From: an uncultured Oscillospiraceae bacterium
GTDB taxonomy: Bacteria > Bacillota > Clostridia > Oscillospirales > Oscillospiraceae
Reading direction: 5' to 3'
Assembly: GCA_934589065.1 (NCBI GenBank)
Contig: CAKTNN010000036.1
Location: 1 to 22,625 of the forward strand
Length of the DNA stretch: 22,625 nt
Shown: in pieces, positions 7,558-16,268 of the stretch
How positions within the stretch are numbered: the stretch's first letter is position 1
How the letters are laid out: each line of letters starts with the position of its first letter
Notes under the pieces: model-generated
What the model was told of the DNA's origin: nothing
What the model saw: only the letters and a program-made list of their open reading frames with translations
Databases searched by the model: none
Made by a program: the position numbers and the translations under genes

Positions 7558-7600
7558 GATTGCCACACCAGGAAAGCGGGCGTAGTGGTTCGCAATGACA
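7558..7600 (-). repeat. Second inverted copy of the palindromic element, diverged core
   Basis: It has the same ends as the copy 14 bp to its left (GATTGCCACACCA and GGTTCGCAATGACA on the plus strand), but the core is altered to GGAAAGCGGGCGTAGT, so its hairpin is weaker. The two adjacent copies in the same orientation suggest local duplication followed by divergence. Confidence 0.8.
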
Positions 7601-7610
7601 TAGGCGCAAA

Positions 7611-7641
7611 ATAGCAGACTGCCGTTCGTGCAGTCTGCTAT
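7611..7641 (-). terminator. Perfect 12-bp hairpin, probable terminator of the lipoprotein gene
   Basis: ATAGCAGACTGC (7611-7622) pairs perfectly with GCAGTCTGCTAT (7630-7641) around a 7-nt loop. On the minus strand it lies about 100 nt past the lipoprotein stop and is followed by TTTGCG, only three Ts. The stem is strong but the T-tract is weak, so termination is likely rather than certain. It could also help end leftover galT transcripts. Confidence 0.5.
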
Positions 7642-7744
7642 GCTTATAGGCACTGTTCCAGTCACACAGGAGTAAAATTAACGCTTTTCGTTTGGGTGCA
7701 TCCGATCGAAGCATCTCTGTGCATCAGCTCCTTCTCCCGGTTTC

Positions 7745-8608
7745 TCACTCCACCGTAAAGGGAATGCTGTAATACTGGCTGCTCTGGTGCTTGGGCGTCT
7801 GTCCGGAAGACACACAATCCTCTATGCATACGTTCAGCGCATAGCTTCCCTTCTCCGGTTCCTGCCCCAAAAACTCTGCCAGATTGATTTCCAGCTTGGT
7901 TTCCCCGCCCATGGTAAGCGCCGTTCCCTCCAGCTGTGTAAGCCGGACGTTTCCGTTCTCATCTGCCAAAGCAAAGGGATACTGGTCTATGATTGCAGCG
8001 TTTTCTACGGTCAGCGTCCCCTGCTGCATTCCATCGGCCTGATGCACAACAACCGAGAGGCAGCCGTCGGAGAATACCGCATCAAAGGACAGCCCCCAGT
8101 CTTCCTTCACCCTTGGAGATTTTCTTTGGGAATCCCAGCCGTCAATGGTGTTTGGAGTCTGGTTCGCACCGGAAACAGCCAGATAGGCAACGGGAATATC
8201 CTGCCCGTCGTGTTCCAGAAGATCATCCACAATATTGATCTGGAATTCCGGATAGCAGAAGATATTGTTGGTGACGCCATTTTGGGACAGCCGGGTAAGG
8301 GTACAGATTCCCTCTTCCGCATCCTTGCAGGCCTGGGCATACATTTGCTGAATTGTTATTTTCCCATCCCGAATTGCCTCTTCCAAAGGAACGGAGTCCC
8401 GCCCGAGCTGAATCTGCACATTCCGGACATATTGGTAATCCATTCCCGGATTCAGCTTTCCGCCCAAAACAGAGCCGGGATAATAAAGATAGGCTTCCCG
8501 GTTATCCTCAACAGAAAGCTTCCATTCCGTCTTAAGCCCCGTGCTCCCGCACCCTGCTGCCAATAGAAGGAGTGCCAAGCAAAGGACTGCACATAGAATT
8601 TTCTTCAT
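7745..8608 (-). CDS. Lipoprotein of unknown function
   Basis: I do not recognise the family. The 287-residue protein begins MKKILCAVLCLALLLLAAGC, a clear lipoprotein signal peptide with lipobox LAAGC and lipid-attachment Cys20, so the mature part should sit on the outer face of the membrane. The rest is polar with alternating strand-like stretches and no further membrane segment; the last 100 residues (for example TLTVENAAII, ETKLEINLAEF, GSYALNVCIEDC) look like a beta-sandwich. ATG 8608 is chosen because GGAGGG lies 4-5 nt upstream; an in-frame start at 8659 would bury the signal peptide. It follows purL on the same strand with a hairpin between them and no clear promoter of its own. A link to purine synthesis is not implied. 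Confidence 0.82.
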   Translation of the reverse strand: MKKILCAVLCLALLLLAAGCGSTGLKTEWKLSVEDNREAYLYYPGSVLGGKLNPGMDYQYVRNVQIQLGRDSVPLEEAIRDGKITIQQMYAQACKDAEEGICTLTRLSQNGVTNNIFCYPEFQINIVDDLLEHDGQDIPVAYLAVSGANQTPNTIDGWDSQRKSPRVKEDWGLSFDAVFSDGCLSVVVHQADGMQQGTLTVENAAIIDQYPFALADENGNVRLTQLEGTALTMGGETKLEINLAEFLGQEPEKGSYALNVCIEDCVSSGQTPKHQSSQYYSIPFTVE

Positions 8609-8638
8609 TTTTCCCTCCATATTTGAAATGTGACTGTG

Positions 8639-8667
8639 CCCCGGCTTTGGGTAATGCAAAGCCGGGG
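8639..8667 (-). terminator. Strong hairpin between purL and the lipoprotein gene
   Basis: CCCCGGCTTTG (8639-8649) pairs perfectly with CAAAGCCGGGG (8657-8667) around 7 nt. It lies 20 nt after the purL stop, so it probably ends or protects the purine operon mRNA. On the minus strand no T-run follows (CACAGTCACATTT). In the plus direction CGTTTCATTTT follows. Some read-through into the lipoprotein gene is likely. Confidence 0.6.
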
Positions 8668-8687
8668 CGTTTCATTTTGGAACGGAT

Positions 8688-11600
8688 TTACTTAAAATAC
8701 TTCACAGCGGCCTCAAACATCCGAATGTCATATACACCGGGAACGTTGCGGTAGAGGTTTGCGCCGATACGCTCGCTGTGGCCCATCTTGCCGAAGACGC
8801 GACCGTCGGGAGAGGTAATGCCCTCGATGGCATACAGAGAGCCATTGGGGTTAAAGGCTGCGTCCATGGTGGGCTTGCCTTCCAGATCCACATACTGGGT
8901 GGCAATCTGCCCATTTGCAGCCAGCTGCTTTACCAGCTCATCGCTTGCCAGGAACTTGCCCTCGCCGTGGGAAATAGGCACATTGTACACATCTCCCACG
9001 TTGGTAAGGGACAGCCAGGGAGACTTATTGGAAGCAACTCTGGTGCAGACAATCCGGCTCTGGTGGCGACCGATGGTGTTAAAGGTCAGAGTGGGGCAGG
9101 TATCATCGGTATCGATGATCTTTCCGTAGGGGACGAGTCCCAGCTTGATGAGGGCCTGGAAGCCGTTGCAGATACCGCAAATCAGGCCGTCCCGCTCCTC
9201 CAGCAGCTTCATCACCTGCTCCTTAATGGCAGGGTTGCGGAAGAAGGCGGTAATAAACTTGGCAGAGCCATCGGGCTCATCGCCGCCGGAGAAGCCGCCG
9301 GGGATGAAAATCATCTGGCAGTCTGCAATGGCACCGGCAACGCTTTCAACGCTTCGGGCAACATCCTCTGCGGTCAGGTTGCGAATGACGGCAATCTCCG
9401 CTTCTGCCCCTGCTGCCATCACGGCTCTGGCAGAATCATACTCGCAGTTGGTACCGGGGAAGACGGGAATCAGCACCTTGGGCTTGGCTGTCTTGATTGC
9501 AGGAGCGGGATAGGCGGAAGCCTCGTAAGAGAAGGCAGGGATTTCTTTCTCGGTTTCCACCGTCTTGGTGGGGTAAACCTTTTCCAGGGTGGCAGTATTC
9601 CATTCGTACAGCTCCTGAATGGAAGCGCTGTCGTGACCGTAGCGGATAACCGGCTCTATAGTGGTAACGCCGATCTTTTCGCCAAAACCGCAATCCTCCG
9701 TCAGCTCGGCAATGATGGAGCCAAAGAAGGGGCCATCGAATTTGACTGCATCCTCTTTTTCGGCAAAGCCGATGGAATTGCCGAAGGACATCTTCATAAC
9801 GGCCTCTGCCGTGCCGCCTGCATCCACTGCGTAAGCGGCCTTCACCTTGCCGGCCCGGCACAGCTCATGGAACCGCTCCCAGCTTTCCTTCATCTGCCGG
9901 TAGCTGCCGCCCTGGAAGAAGTAAACGGGATGACCCGCCTCCTTGAATTCAGGGGAAATAACCTCGTCTGCCTTTATAGGGGCAATGGCAAAGGAAATCA
10001 CCGTGGGGGGCACATCCTTATCCAGGAAGGTGCCGGACATGGAGTCCTTGCCGCCGATGGCGGCAGCACCCAGATTAATCTGGGCATCCAGTGCGCCCAG
10101 CAGCGCCTGGAAGGGCTTGCCCCAGCGCAGGGGCTCATTTCTCAGCTTTTCAAAGAACTCCTGCAGGGTCAGGTAGGCCTTCTTGTAGTCCGCACCGGCG
10201 GCTACAATTTTCGCCATAGAGGAAATCACGCTCTCCTGGGCTCCGCGGAAGGGATCGGCGCTGAGCCGGTCCGGGTCACAGCCCCAGGCCATCACGCTGG
10301 CGGCATCGGTGCTTTCCCCGGGCAGCACCGGCAGCTTGGCTGCCATTGCCTGGGCAGGGGTGGACTGATTTTTGCCGCCAAAGGGCATGAGCAGACTGCC
10401 CGCACCGATGGTGGAATCGAACCGCTCCACCAAGCCCCGCTGGGAGGCATATTTCAGCTGGGAGGCCATCTTGCGCAGCTGAACCGGCTCGTCATAAATA
10501 ACACCGAAGGGGCGACCGGCATCCGGCACTTCCACAGAGGCGTGCTTTACGGCGCCATTGGTATTCAGGAACTCCCGGCTCAGGTTGGCAATCTCCCGGC
10601 CCTTCCAGGTCATGACCATCCGGGGCTCCTCTGTCACCACGGCAACCCGATAGGCTTCCAGATTTTCCTTCTGGGCAGCGGCAATGAATGCATCGGCATC
10701 CTCCGGGGCTACCACCACTGCCATACGCTCCTGGGACTCGGAAATGGCAAGCTCCGTTCCGTCCAGGCCCTCATACTTCTTCCGAACGGCATCCAGGTCA
10801 ATCCGCAGGCCGTCTGCCAATTCGCCGATGGCAACGGACACGCCGCCTGCGCCAAAGTCGTTGCAGCGCTTGATGAGCCGGGTAACCTTGCTCTCCCGGA
10901 ACAGGCGCTGAATCTTCCGCTCTTCCGGCGCGTTGCCCTTCTGAACCTCGGAAGCCATAGTGGTCAGGGATTTCAGGTTGTGGCTCTTGGAGGAGCCGGT
11001 AGCACCGCCGATTCCGTCCCGACCGGTGCGACCGCCCAACAGGATCACCACGTCTCCGGCTTGGGGGCACTCCCGGCGCACATTCCGGGCAGGCGCAGCA
11101 GCTACCACGGCACCGCACTCCAAGCGCTTGGCAACAAATCCCTCGTGATACAATTCCGCCACGTGACCCGTCGCCAGACCGATCTGATTGCCGTAGGAGG
11201 AGTAGCCTGCCGCAGCCGTCTGGCACAGCTTTCTCTGTGGCAGCTTACCGGGGAGGGTATCCTTCAACGCGGTTCTGGGGTCGCCCGCACCGGTAACACG
11301 CATGGCCTGGTGGACATAGGCACGACCGGACAGGGGGTCCCGGATGCAGCCGCCGATGCAGGTGGCTGCGCCGCCGAAGGGCTCAATTTCCGTGGGATGG
11401 TTGTGGGTTTCGTTTTTAAACATCAAAAGCCAGTCCTGGTCTTCCCCGTTGACCGTTGCGGTCACATGGATGGAACAGGCGTTGATCTCTTCGCTTTCGT
11501 CCAGCTCCGGCAAAAGCCCCTGCTTTTTCAGGTACTTTGCGCCGATGGTTGCAATATCCATCAGGGTCTGGGGACGGGCCGCCGCCTTTTCTTCCCCGTA

Positions 11601-12365
11601 CACGGCAACCCGGGCATCCAGATACTGCTGATAGGCCTCCTGCACAGCCGGATCGTGAATGGTCACCTTGTCCAGGTGGGTGGAGAAGGTGGTATGGCGG
11701 CAGTGGTCAGACCAGTAGGTATCCACCACCCGGATTTCCGTAATGGTGGGATCCCGGTGCTCAACATCCCGGAAATAGGCCTGCAGGAATTTCAGGTCGT
11801 CCAAATCCATGGCAAGGCCCAACTTGTCCAGCAGAGCGGAAAGAGCGTCCCCGTCCATGGCGGTAAAGCCATCGATGGTGGCGACGGTTTCCGGGGCGGC
11901 ATAGTGCAGGGCCAGGGTTTCCGGCTTTTCCAGAGAAGCCTCCCGGCTTTCCACCGCATTGATGACGTACTTCTTAATTGCCTCCACATCCGCTTCCTTC
12001 AGGCTGCCGGAGAGCACATACACCTTAGCGGTGCGAACGGTGGGACGGTTGCCCTGGGAGATGATCTGGATGCACTGGGCAGCGGAGTCCGCCCGCTGGT
12101 CATACTGACCGGGCAGGGGCTCCACGGCGAACACCACATCCCCCTGAGGGACATCGTAGCTGACATCATCCACCTGGGGCTCAGAGAATACGGTATTGAC
12201 GGCATAGCGGAACAGGGGCTCGTCAATGTTTTCCGCATCGTATCGGTTCAGAATCCGCAGCCCGGTAAGGCTGTCAATCTGCAAAAAATCCCGAATTTCT
12301 TTCAGCAGGCTTTGGGCGTCAAAGGTCTGGCCCGCCTTTTTTTCTACGTAAACTCGATAAACCAT
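8688..12365 (-). CDS. purL: Phosphoribosylformylglycinamidine synthase, single-chain (clostridial clade)
   Basis: It converts FGAR, glutamine and ATP to FGAM, the fourth purine step. At 1225 residues it is the fused form carrying synthetase and glutaminase in one chain, so no purS or purQ is needed. The order is an N-terminal PurS-like region, a linker, two AIR-synthase-like ATP domains (SDHCRHTTF near residue 220, NHPTEIEPFGGAATCIGG after it), and a class I glutamine amidotransferase. The last carries FPGTNCEYD, PGGFSGGDE, the nucleophile in GICNG (Cys1066) and GHSE (His1196, Glu1198) as the catalytic pair. ATG 12365 has GGGAGGA upstream and follows purD by 19 nt. It is the last purine gene of the operon. 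A 1247-codon open frame on the opposite strand is a composition shadow. Confidence 0.97.
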   Translation of the reverse strand: MVYRVYVEKKAGQTFDAQSLLKEIRDFLQIDSLTGLRILNRYDAENIDEPLFRYAVNTVFSEPQVDDVSYDVPQGDVVFAVEPLPGQYDQRADSAAQCIQIISQGNRPTVRTAKVYVLSGSLKEADVEAIKKYVINAVESREASLEKPETLALHYAAPETVATIDGFTAMDGDALSALLDKLGLAMDLDDLKFLQAYFRDVEHRDPTITEIRVVDTYWSDHCRHTTFSTHLDKVTIHDPAVQEAYQQYLDARVAVYGEEKAAARPQTLMDIATIGAKYLKKQGLLPELDESEEINACSIHVTATVNGEDQDWLLMFKNETHNHPTEIEPFGGAATCIGGCIRDPLSGRAYVHQAMRVTGAGDPRTALKDTLPGKLPQRKLCQTAAAGYSSYGNQIGLATGHVAELYHEGFVAKRLECGAVVAAAPARNVRRECPQAGDVVILLGGRTGRDGIGGATGSSKSHNLKSLTTMASEVQKGNAPEERKIQRLFRESKVTRLIKRCNDFGAGGVSVAIGELADGLRIDLDAVRKKYEGLDGTELAISESQERMAVVVAPEDADAFIAAAQKENLEAYRVAVVTEEPRMVMTWKGREIANLSREFLNTNGAVKHASVEVPDAGRPFGVIYDEPVQLRKMASQLKYASQRGLVERFDSTIGAGSLLMPFGGKNQSTPAQAMAAKLPVLPGESTDAASVMAWGCDPDRLSADPFRGAQESVISSMAKIVAAGADYKKAYLTLQEFFEKLRNEPLRWGKPFQALLGALDAQINLGAAAIGGKDSMSGTFLDKDVPPTVISFAIAPIKADEVISPEFKEAGHPVYFFQGGSYRQMKESWERFHELCRAGKVKAAYAVDAGGTAEAVMKMSFGNSIGFAEKEDAVKFDGPFFGSIIAELTEDCGFGEKIGVTTIEPVIRYGHDSASIQELYEWNTATLEKVYPTKTVETEKEIPAFSYEASAYPAPAIKTAKPKVLIPVFPGTNCEYDSARAVMAAGAEAEIAVIRNLTAEDVARSVESVAGAIADCQMIFIPGGFSGGDEPDGSAKFITAFFRNPAIKEQVMKLLEERDGLICGICNGFQALIKLGLVPYGKIIDTDDTCPTLTFNTIGRHQSRIVCTRVASNKSPWLSLTNVGDVYNVPISHGEGKFLASDELVKQLAANGQIATQYVDLEGKPTMDAAFNPNGSLYAIEGITSPDGRVFGKMGHSERIGANLYRNVPGVYDIRMFEAAVKYFK

Positions 12366-12384
12366 TCAGAGTCCTCCCTTGTGT

Positions 12385-13653
12385 TTATTGCAGGGCCTGC
12401 AGCGCCCGCTGTCCAATATCACTTCTGCGGTAAACGCCTTCAAACCGGACGCCCTCAGAAAGGCGGTAGGCCTCCTGAATTGCCTCTTCCAGGCTGTCTG
12501 CCACGGCGGTTGTACCCGTGACCCGTCCGCCGGAGGTGACAAGGGCACCGGCTTCATCCAGCTTTGCCCCGGCAACATAGGTATGCTTTGCAGCCTCCTC
12601 CGTCATGGTCATGCTCAGGCCCTTTTTATAGGATACCGGATACCCTTCGGAAGCGGAAATCACACAGCAGGCGCACTTATCGGAGAATTTTACCTCCGTA
12701 TCTGCCAGAGTGCCGTTGGTGGTTGCCTGCATTACGGTCAGCAGGTCGCTTTCCAGCAGGGGCAGCACCACCTGGGTTTCCGGGTCGCCGAAGCGGCAGT
12801 TGTATTCAATTACCTTGGGGCCCGCAGGGGTCAGCATCAGGCCGAAGTACAGGCAGCCCCGGAAGGTTCTGCCCTCGGCATTCATGGCCCGGATGGTGGG
12901 CAGGAAGATGGTTTCCATGCACCTTTCGGCAATTTCCGGGGTGTAATAGGGGTTGGGGGCAATGGTGCCCATGCCGCCGGTATTCAGTCCCGTATCATTG
13001 TCCCCGATCCGCTTGTGATCCATGGAGGATACCATGGGCTTTACCACCTTGCCATCGGTAAAGGCCAACACGCTGACCTCCGGGCCGGTGAGGAACTCTT
13101 CAATGACGATATTCTCTCCGCTCTTGCCGAACACCTTATCCGCCATCATGGATTTGACGGCATCCTTGGCCTCCTGCCGGGTCTGGGCAATGATCACGCC
13201 CTTGCCCAGAGCCAGACCGTCGGCCTTGATGACCGTGGGAATGGGTGCGGTATCCAGGTAATGCAGGGCGGATTCCATGCTGTCAAAAACCTCGTAGGCC
13301 GCAGTGGGAATGCCGTACTTTTTCATCAGGTTCTTGGAAAAGACCTTGCTGCCCTCAATGATTGCGGCATTGGCCCTGGGCCCAAAGCAAGGAATCCCCT
13401 TTTCCGTCAGGGCATCCACTGCCCCCAGCACCAGAGGATCATCCGGCGCAACCACGGCATAGTCCACCTGATGTTCCACTGCAAACTCCACAATTTTCGG
13501 AATGTCCGTGGCGCCAATGGGCACGCATTGGGCATCCGCTGCAATGCCGCCGTTGCCGGGGAGGGCATAAACCGTCTCAACTGCGGGGTTTTCCTTCAGC
13601 TTTTTAATGATGGCGTGTTCCCGTCCGCCGCCACCGACTACAAGGATTTTCAT
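12385..13653 (-). CDS. purD: Phosphoribosylamine--glycine ligase (GAR synthetase)
   Basis: It joins phosphoribosylamine and glycine with ATP to give GAR, the second purine step. The 422-residue ATP-grasp enzyme begins MKILVVGGGGREHAI, the standard PurD N-terminus. It has the ATP-grasp core with VIEEFLTGPEVSVLAF and the metal/ATP motif CRFGDPETQ. ATG 13653 is preferred over an upstream in-frame start at 13674 because AAAGGAT lies 7 nt before it and the MKILVVGGGG start matches the family. It follows the AICAR transformylase gene by 89 nt, the widest gap in the operon, which contains a small hairpin at 13680-13704. Confidence 0.97.
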   Translation of the reverse strand: MKILVVGGGGREHAIIKKLKENPAVETVYALPGNGGIAADAQCVPIGATDIPKIVEFAVEHQVDYAVVAPDDPLVLGAVDALTEKGIPCFGPRANAAIIEGSKVFSKNLMKKYGIPTAAYEVFDSMESALHYLDTAPIPTVIKADGLALGKGVIIAQTRQEAKDAVKSMMADKVFGKSGENIVIEEFLTGPEVSVLAFTDGKVVKPMVSSMDHKRIGDNDTGLNTGGMGTIAPNPYYTPEIAERCMETIFLPTIRAMNAEGRTFRGCLYFGLMLTPAGPKVIEYNCRFGDPETQVVLPLLESDLLTVMQATTNGTLADTEVKFSDKCACCVISASEGYPVSYKKGLSMTMTEEAAKHTYVAGAKLDEAGALVTSGGRVTGTTAVADSLEEAIQEAYRLSEGVRFEGVYRRSDIGQRALQALQ

Positions 13654-13679
13654 ATCTATTATCCTTTCTAACATTCACC

Positions 13680-13704
13680 GTAGGGGGCAATACGCCGGCC
13701 CTAC
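13680..13704. repeat. REP-like hairpin inside the purine operon (purH'-purD gap)
   Basis: GTAGGG (13680-13685) pairs with CCCTAC (13699-13704). The stem extends inward as GGC/GCC with a two-base bulge, leaving a 5-nt loop. It resembles the short GTAGGGGC...CCTAC intergenic elements found in many Firmicutes. It sits in the only sizeable gap of an otherwise tight operon and could be an mRNA processing or stability site. Confidence 0.5.
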
Positions 13705-13742
13705 AAGCGCAACATAAATTGGTTTTTAAAAGGGAATGCGGA

Positions 13743-14927
13743 TCAGTGGTGGAACAGGCGCATGCCGGTAAAGGCCATAACGATATTGTCCTTATTGCAC
13801 TCGGCGATTACCAGGTCGTCCCGGATGGAGCCGCCGGGCTGGGCAATGTAGCTGACGCCGGAGGCGTAGGCCCGCTTGATATTGTCGGCAAAGGGGAAGA
13901 AGGCATCAGAGCCCAGGGAAACTCCGTGGATGTTCCCCAGGAAGGCGCGCTTGTCTTCCTCGGTCAGGCGTTCCGGCTGGGATGTGAAGTAATTCTGCCA
14001 GATACCATCGGCACATACATCCTCTTCGTTGCCGTTGATATAGCCGTCAATGACATTGTCCCGATTGGGGCGGCCCAGATCCTCCCGGAAGGGCAGCGCC
14101 AGCGTTTTGGGATGCTGCCGCAGGAACCAAGTATCGGCTTTAGAACCCGCCAGACGGGTGCAGTGGATTCTGGACTGCTGGCCTGCACCAACGCCGATGG
14201 CCTGCCCGTCATAAGCAAAGCACACGGAGTTGGACTGGGTGTATTTCAGAGTGATGAGGGATACAATCAGGTCAATTTTGGCGCTTTCCGGCAAATTCTG
14301 ATTGGTGGTGACGATATTGTTCAGCAGATCTCTGTCGATTTTAAAGTTGTTCCGGCCCTGCTGGAAGGTGACGCCATAAACCATTTTGGTCTCCTGGGGG
14401 GCGGGGACGTAGGTTTCGTCAATGGCAACCACATTGTAGCCGCCCTTGCGTTTGGTCTTGAGAATTGCCAGGGCTTCCTCCGTATAGCCGGGAGCAATCA
14501 CGCCGTCGGAAACCTCCCGGGCAATGAGCTTGGCGGTGGTCACGTCGCACACATCGGAAAGGGCCACCCAGTCGCCGAAGGAGCACATCCGGTCCGTGCC
14601 CCGGGCCCGGGCATAGGCACAGGCCAGAGGACTTTCGTCCAGCTCCGGGATATCATCCACAAAGCAGGCCTTTTTGAGGTTCTCCGGCAAGATTTTGCCT
14701 ACTGCGGCAGAGGTGGGGGAAACGTGCTTAAAGGAGGTCACGGCGCACAGCCCCGTTGCGGCCTTTAGTTCCTTTACCAGCTGCCAGGAATTCAGGGCAT
14801 CCAGAAAATTGATGTAGCCGGGACGTCCGTTGAGGACGGTAATGGGCAGGTCGGAGCCGTCTGCCATGTAGATGGAAGCGGGCTTCTGATTGGGATTGCA
14901 GCCGTATTTCAGTTCAAATTCTTTCAT
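13743..14927 (-). CDS. purH: AICAR transformylase, stand-alone (PurH C-terminal function only)
   Basis: It transfers a formyl group from 10-formyl-tetrahydrofolate to AICAR, giving FAICAR, the ninth purine step. The 394-residue protein corresponds to the transformylase part of bifunctional PurH and lacks the N-terminal MGS-like cyclohydrolase domain. The key catalytic pair is visible as Lys67-His68 in SFKHVSPTSAAVG, matching the KHVSPAG motif of ATIC. The N-terminus MKEFELKYGCNPNQKPA is typical of the short clostridial enzymes. The start follows the PurO-like gene by 12 nt with GGGGAGAAGG upstream. The missing cyclohydrolase step is supplied by the gene just before it. The symbol purH is used for the transformylase activity only. 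Confidence 0.93.
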   Translation of the reverse strand: MKEFELKYGCNPNQKPASIYMADGSDLPITVLNGRPGYINFLDALNSWQLVKELKAATGLCAVTSFKHVSPTSAAVGKILPENLKKACFVDDIPELDESPLACAYARARGTDRMCSFGDWVALSDVCDVTTAKLIAREVSDGVIAPGYTEEALAILKTKRKGGYNVVAIDETYVPAPQETKMVYGVTFQQGRNNFKIDRDLLNNIVTTNQNLPESAKIDLIVSLITLKYTQSNSVCFAYDGQAIGVGAGQQSRIHCTRLAGSKADTWFLRQHPKTLALPFREDLGRPNRDNVIDGYINGNEEDVCADGIWQNYFTSQPERLTEEDKRAFLGNIHGVSLGSDAFFPFADNIKRAYASGVSYIAQPGGSIRDDLVIAECNKDNIVMAFTGMRLFHH

Positions 14928-14939
14928 GTCCTTCTCCCC

Positions 14940-15653
14940 TTATTCGTAGCGATTGATGATTTTCTGCCGGTATTCCCCTGTTTCCAGATCGGTATAGCGG
15001 ACAAACAGGGAAATCTTATTGTCCTCGTTTAGGTTTTCCCACAGGGTATTTACGAAAGCATCCATATCCTGAGGGATGTCCACCCGCTCCGGCTCTCCCT
15101 GGAAGGTGGGAATCACCGGGTTTCCGTCGCATACGTAGGTATGCAGGAAGTGGCCCAGACCGGGGATGGGGTCAAAATCAAAGGTATAGCGGTTGCAGCC
15201 CTTTCCTTCCGGGTCGGAAGCCTTCAAAATGGACATTTTGTAGCTGCCGTCCGGGCTCATCAGGCCGGAAATCCGGGGCGTCCAGTTAGGGCCGTCGTGC
15301 TCAAATTTCCGGGAACGCAGGGCCTCCTCCATGGTTTTGCCCTTTTCCAGGAATTCCCGAACAGTATCGGTCTGGTCGCCGTTGGTGACAATCAGGGCTC
15401 TGCCCAGCTGGCGAACGGGATGATAGATAATCAGGCTGGGATCTACCATTTTGGCAGGATCGTAAGCTTCCGTGCGGATGCCGTCCGGCTCCAGGCGGAA
15501 CACCCGGTTGCGGCTGTTGACGCTGCGGCCCATGATAAAGTAGGCTGCCACGGCTTCCTTCCCATCCGGGGTCAGTCCCAGTACAATGCCCCGACCGGGG
15601 TAGCGATTGGAATGAAGAAGTGCGCCCATTTCCTTGGTTTCGTAAACGTTCAT
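14940..15653 (-). CDS. purO: IMP cyclohydrolase, archaeal PurO-like
   Basis: It closes the ring of FAICAR to give IMP, the last de novo step. The 237-residue protein shows features I associate with the PurO/IMP_cyclohyd family: an N-terminal NRYPGRGIVLGLTPDG, then AYFIMGRSVNSRNRVF, a central GPNWTPRISGLM, and a family-typical length of about 200-240. It is unrelated in fold to the cyclohydrolase half of PurH. Placed directly before the stand-alone transformylase (12-nt gap), it completes the split PurH function. The start has AAGGGGG upstream, 12 nt after purN. Family recognition is from memory of the motif pattern; a profile search with PF07826 would confirm it. Confidence 0.87.
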   Translation of the reverse strand: MNVYETKEMGALLHSNRYPGRGIVLGLTPDGKEAVAAYFIMGRSVNSRNRVFRLEPDGIRTEAYDPAKMVDPSLIIYHPVRQLGRALIVTNGDQTDTVREFLEKGKTMEEALRSRKFEHDGPNWTPRISGLMSPDGSYKMSILKASDPEGKGCNRYTFDFDPIPGLGHFLHTYVCDGNPVIPTFQGEPERVDIPQDMDAFVNTLWENLNEDNKISLFVRYTDLETGEYRQKIINRYE

Positions 15654-15665
15654 TGGTTTTCCCCC

Positions 15666-16268
15666 TTATGCATTCTGAATCTGCGCGGAAACCTGCTCTG
15701 CCGCTCTGGGGAGCAGGAGCCATTCCGCCTGCTCCATTACCCGCTTTTGCAGCACTTCCGGGGTATCACCGGGGAGGATCTCCACCGCCTTCTGGGCGAT
15801 GATCTCCCCGCCGTCCGGTATTTTGTTTACATAATGCACCGTTGCGCCGGTCACCTTCACGCCCTTCTCCAGGGCCGCTTCGTGAACCCGCAGACCGTAG
15901 AAGCCCTCCCCGCAGAAGGCGGGAATCAGGGACGGGTGCACATTGAGAATCCGCTTGGGATACTTATCGGTAAAGGAGCCGGACAGGATACTCATAAAGC
16001 CCGCCAGGATGATCAGCTGAATCCCCTTTTCCTCCAGCTTGGATGCCAGGGCCTCTTCAAAGGCCTGCTGGGAGCCCAGTTCCTTTTTCACCAGGACGCA
16101 GCTTTCAATCCCGGCATTTTTTGCCCGCTCCAAAGCGTAAGCATTGGGATTGTTGGAAACCACCAGGGCAATCTCCCCGCTGCACAGCAGGCCGCTTTTC
16201 TGGGCATCGATCAGCGCCTGCAGGTTGGTTCCGCCGCCGGAAACCAGCACCGCAATTCTGGTTTTCAT
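15666..16268 (-). CDS. purN: Phosphoribosylglycinamide formyltransferase (GAR transformylase)
   Basis: It formylates GAR with 10-formyl-tetrahydrofolate, the third purine step. The 200-residue protein starts [20 protein letters not shown], the usual PurN phosphate-binding region. Catalytic residues are visible: Asn109 and His111 in NVHPSL, and Asp152 in IPDGGEI, matching Asn106, His108 and Asp144 of the E. coli enzyme. The HPSLIP loop and the [17 protein letters not shown] stretch are standard. Its ATG overlaps the purM stop by 4 nt (ATGA), so the two are translationally coupled. This is the folate-dependent enzyme, not formate-dependent PurT, which fits control by a folate-stress riboswitch. 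Confidence 0.96.
   Translation of the reverse strand: MKTRIAVLVSGGGTNLQALIDAQKSGLLCSGEIALVVSNNPNAYALERAKNAGIESCVLVKKELGSQQAFEEALASKLEEKGIQLIILAGFMSILSGSFTDKYPKRILNVHPSLIPAFCGEGFYGLRVHEAALEKGVKVTGATVHYVNKIPDGGEIIAQKAVEILPGDTPEVLQKRVMEQAEWLLLPRAAEQVSAQIQNA

Noticed and set aside
8778..12521. 1247-codon open frame on the plus strand opposite purL
   Set aside because: It is exactly antisense to purL, whose domains and catalytic residues are clear. It has no ribosome site, and its translation is rich in low-complexity Gly/His/Leu typical of antisense shadows in GC-rich genes. Similar long shadows lie opposite purD, purM and purF.
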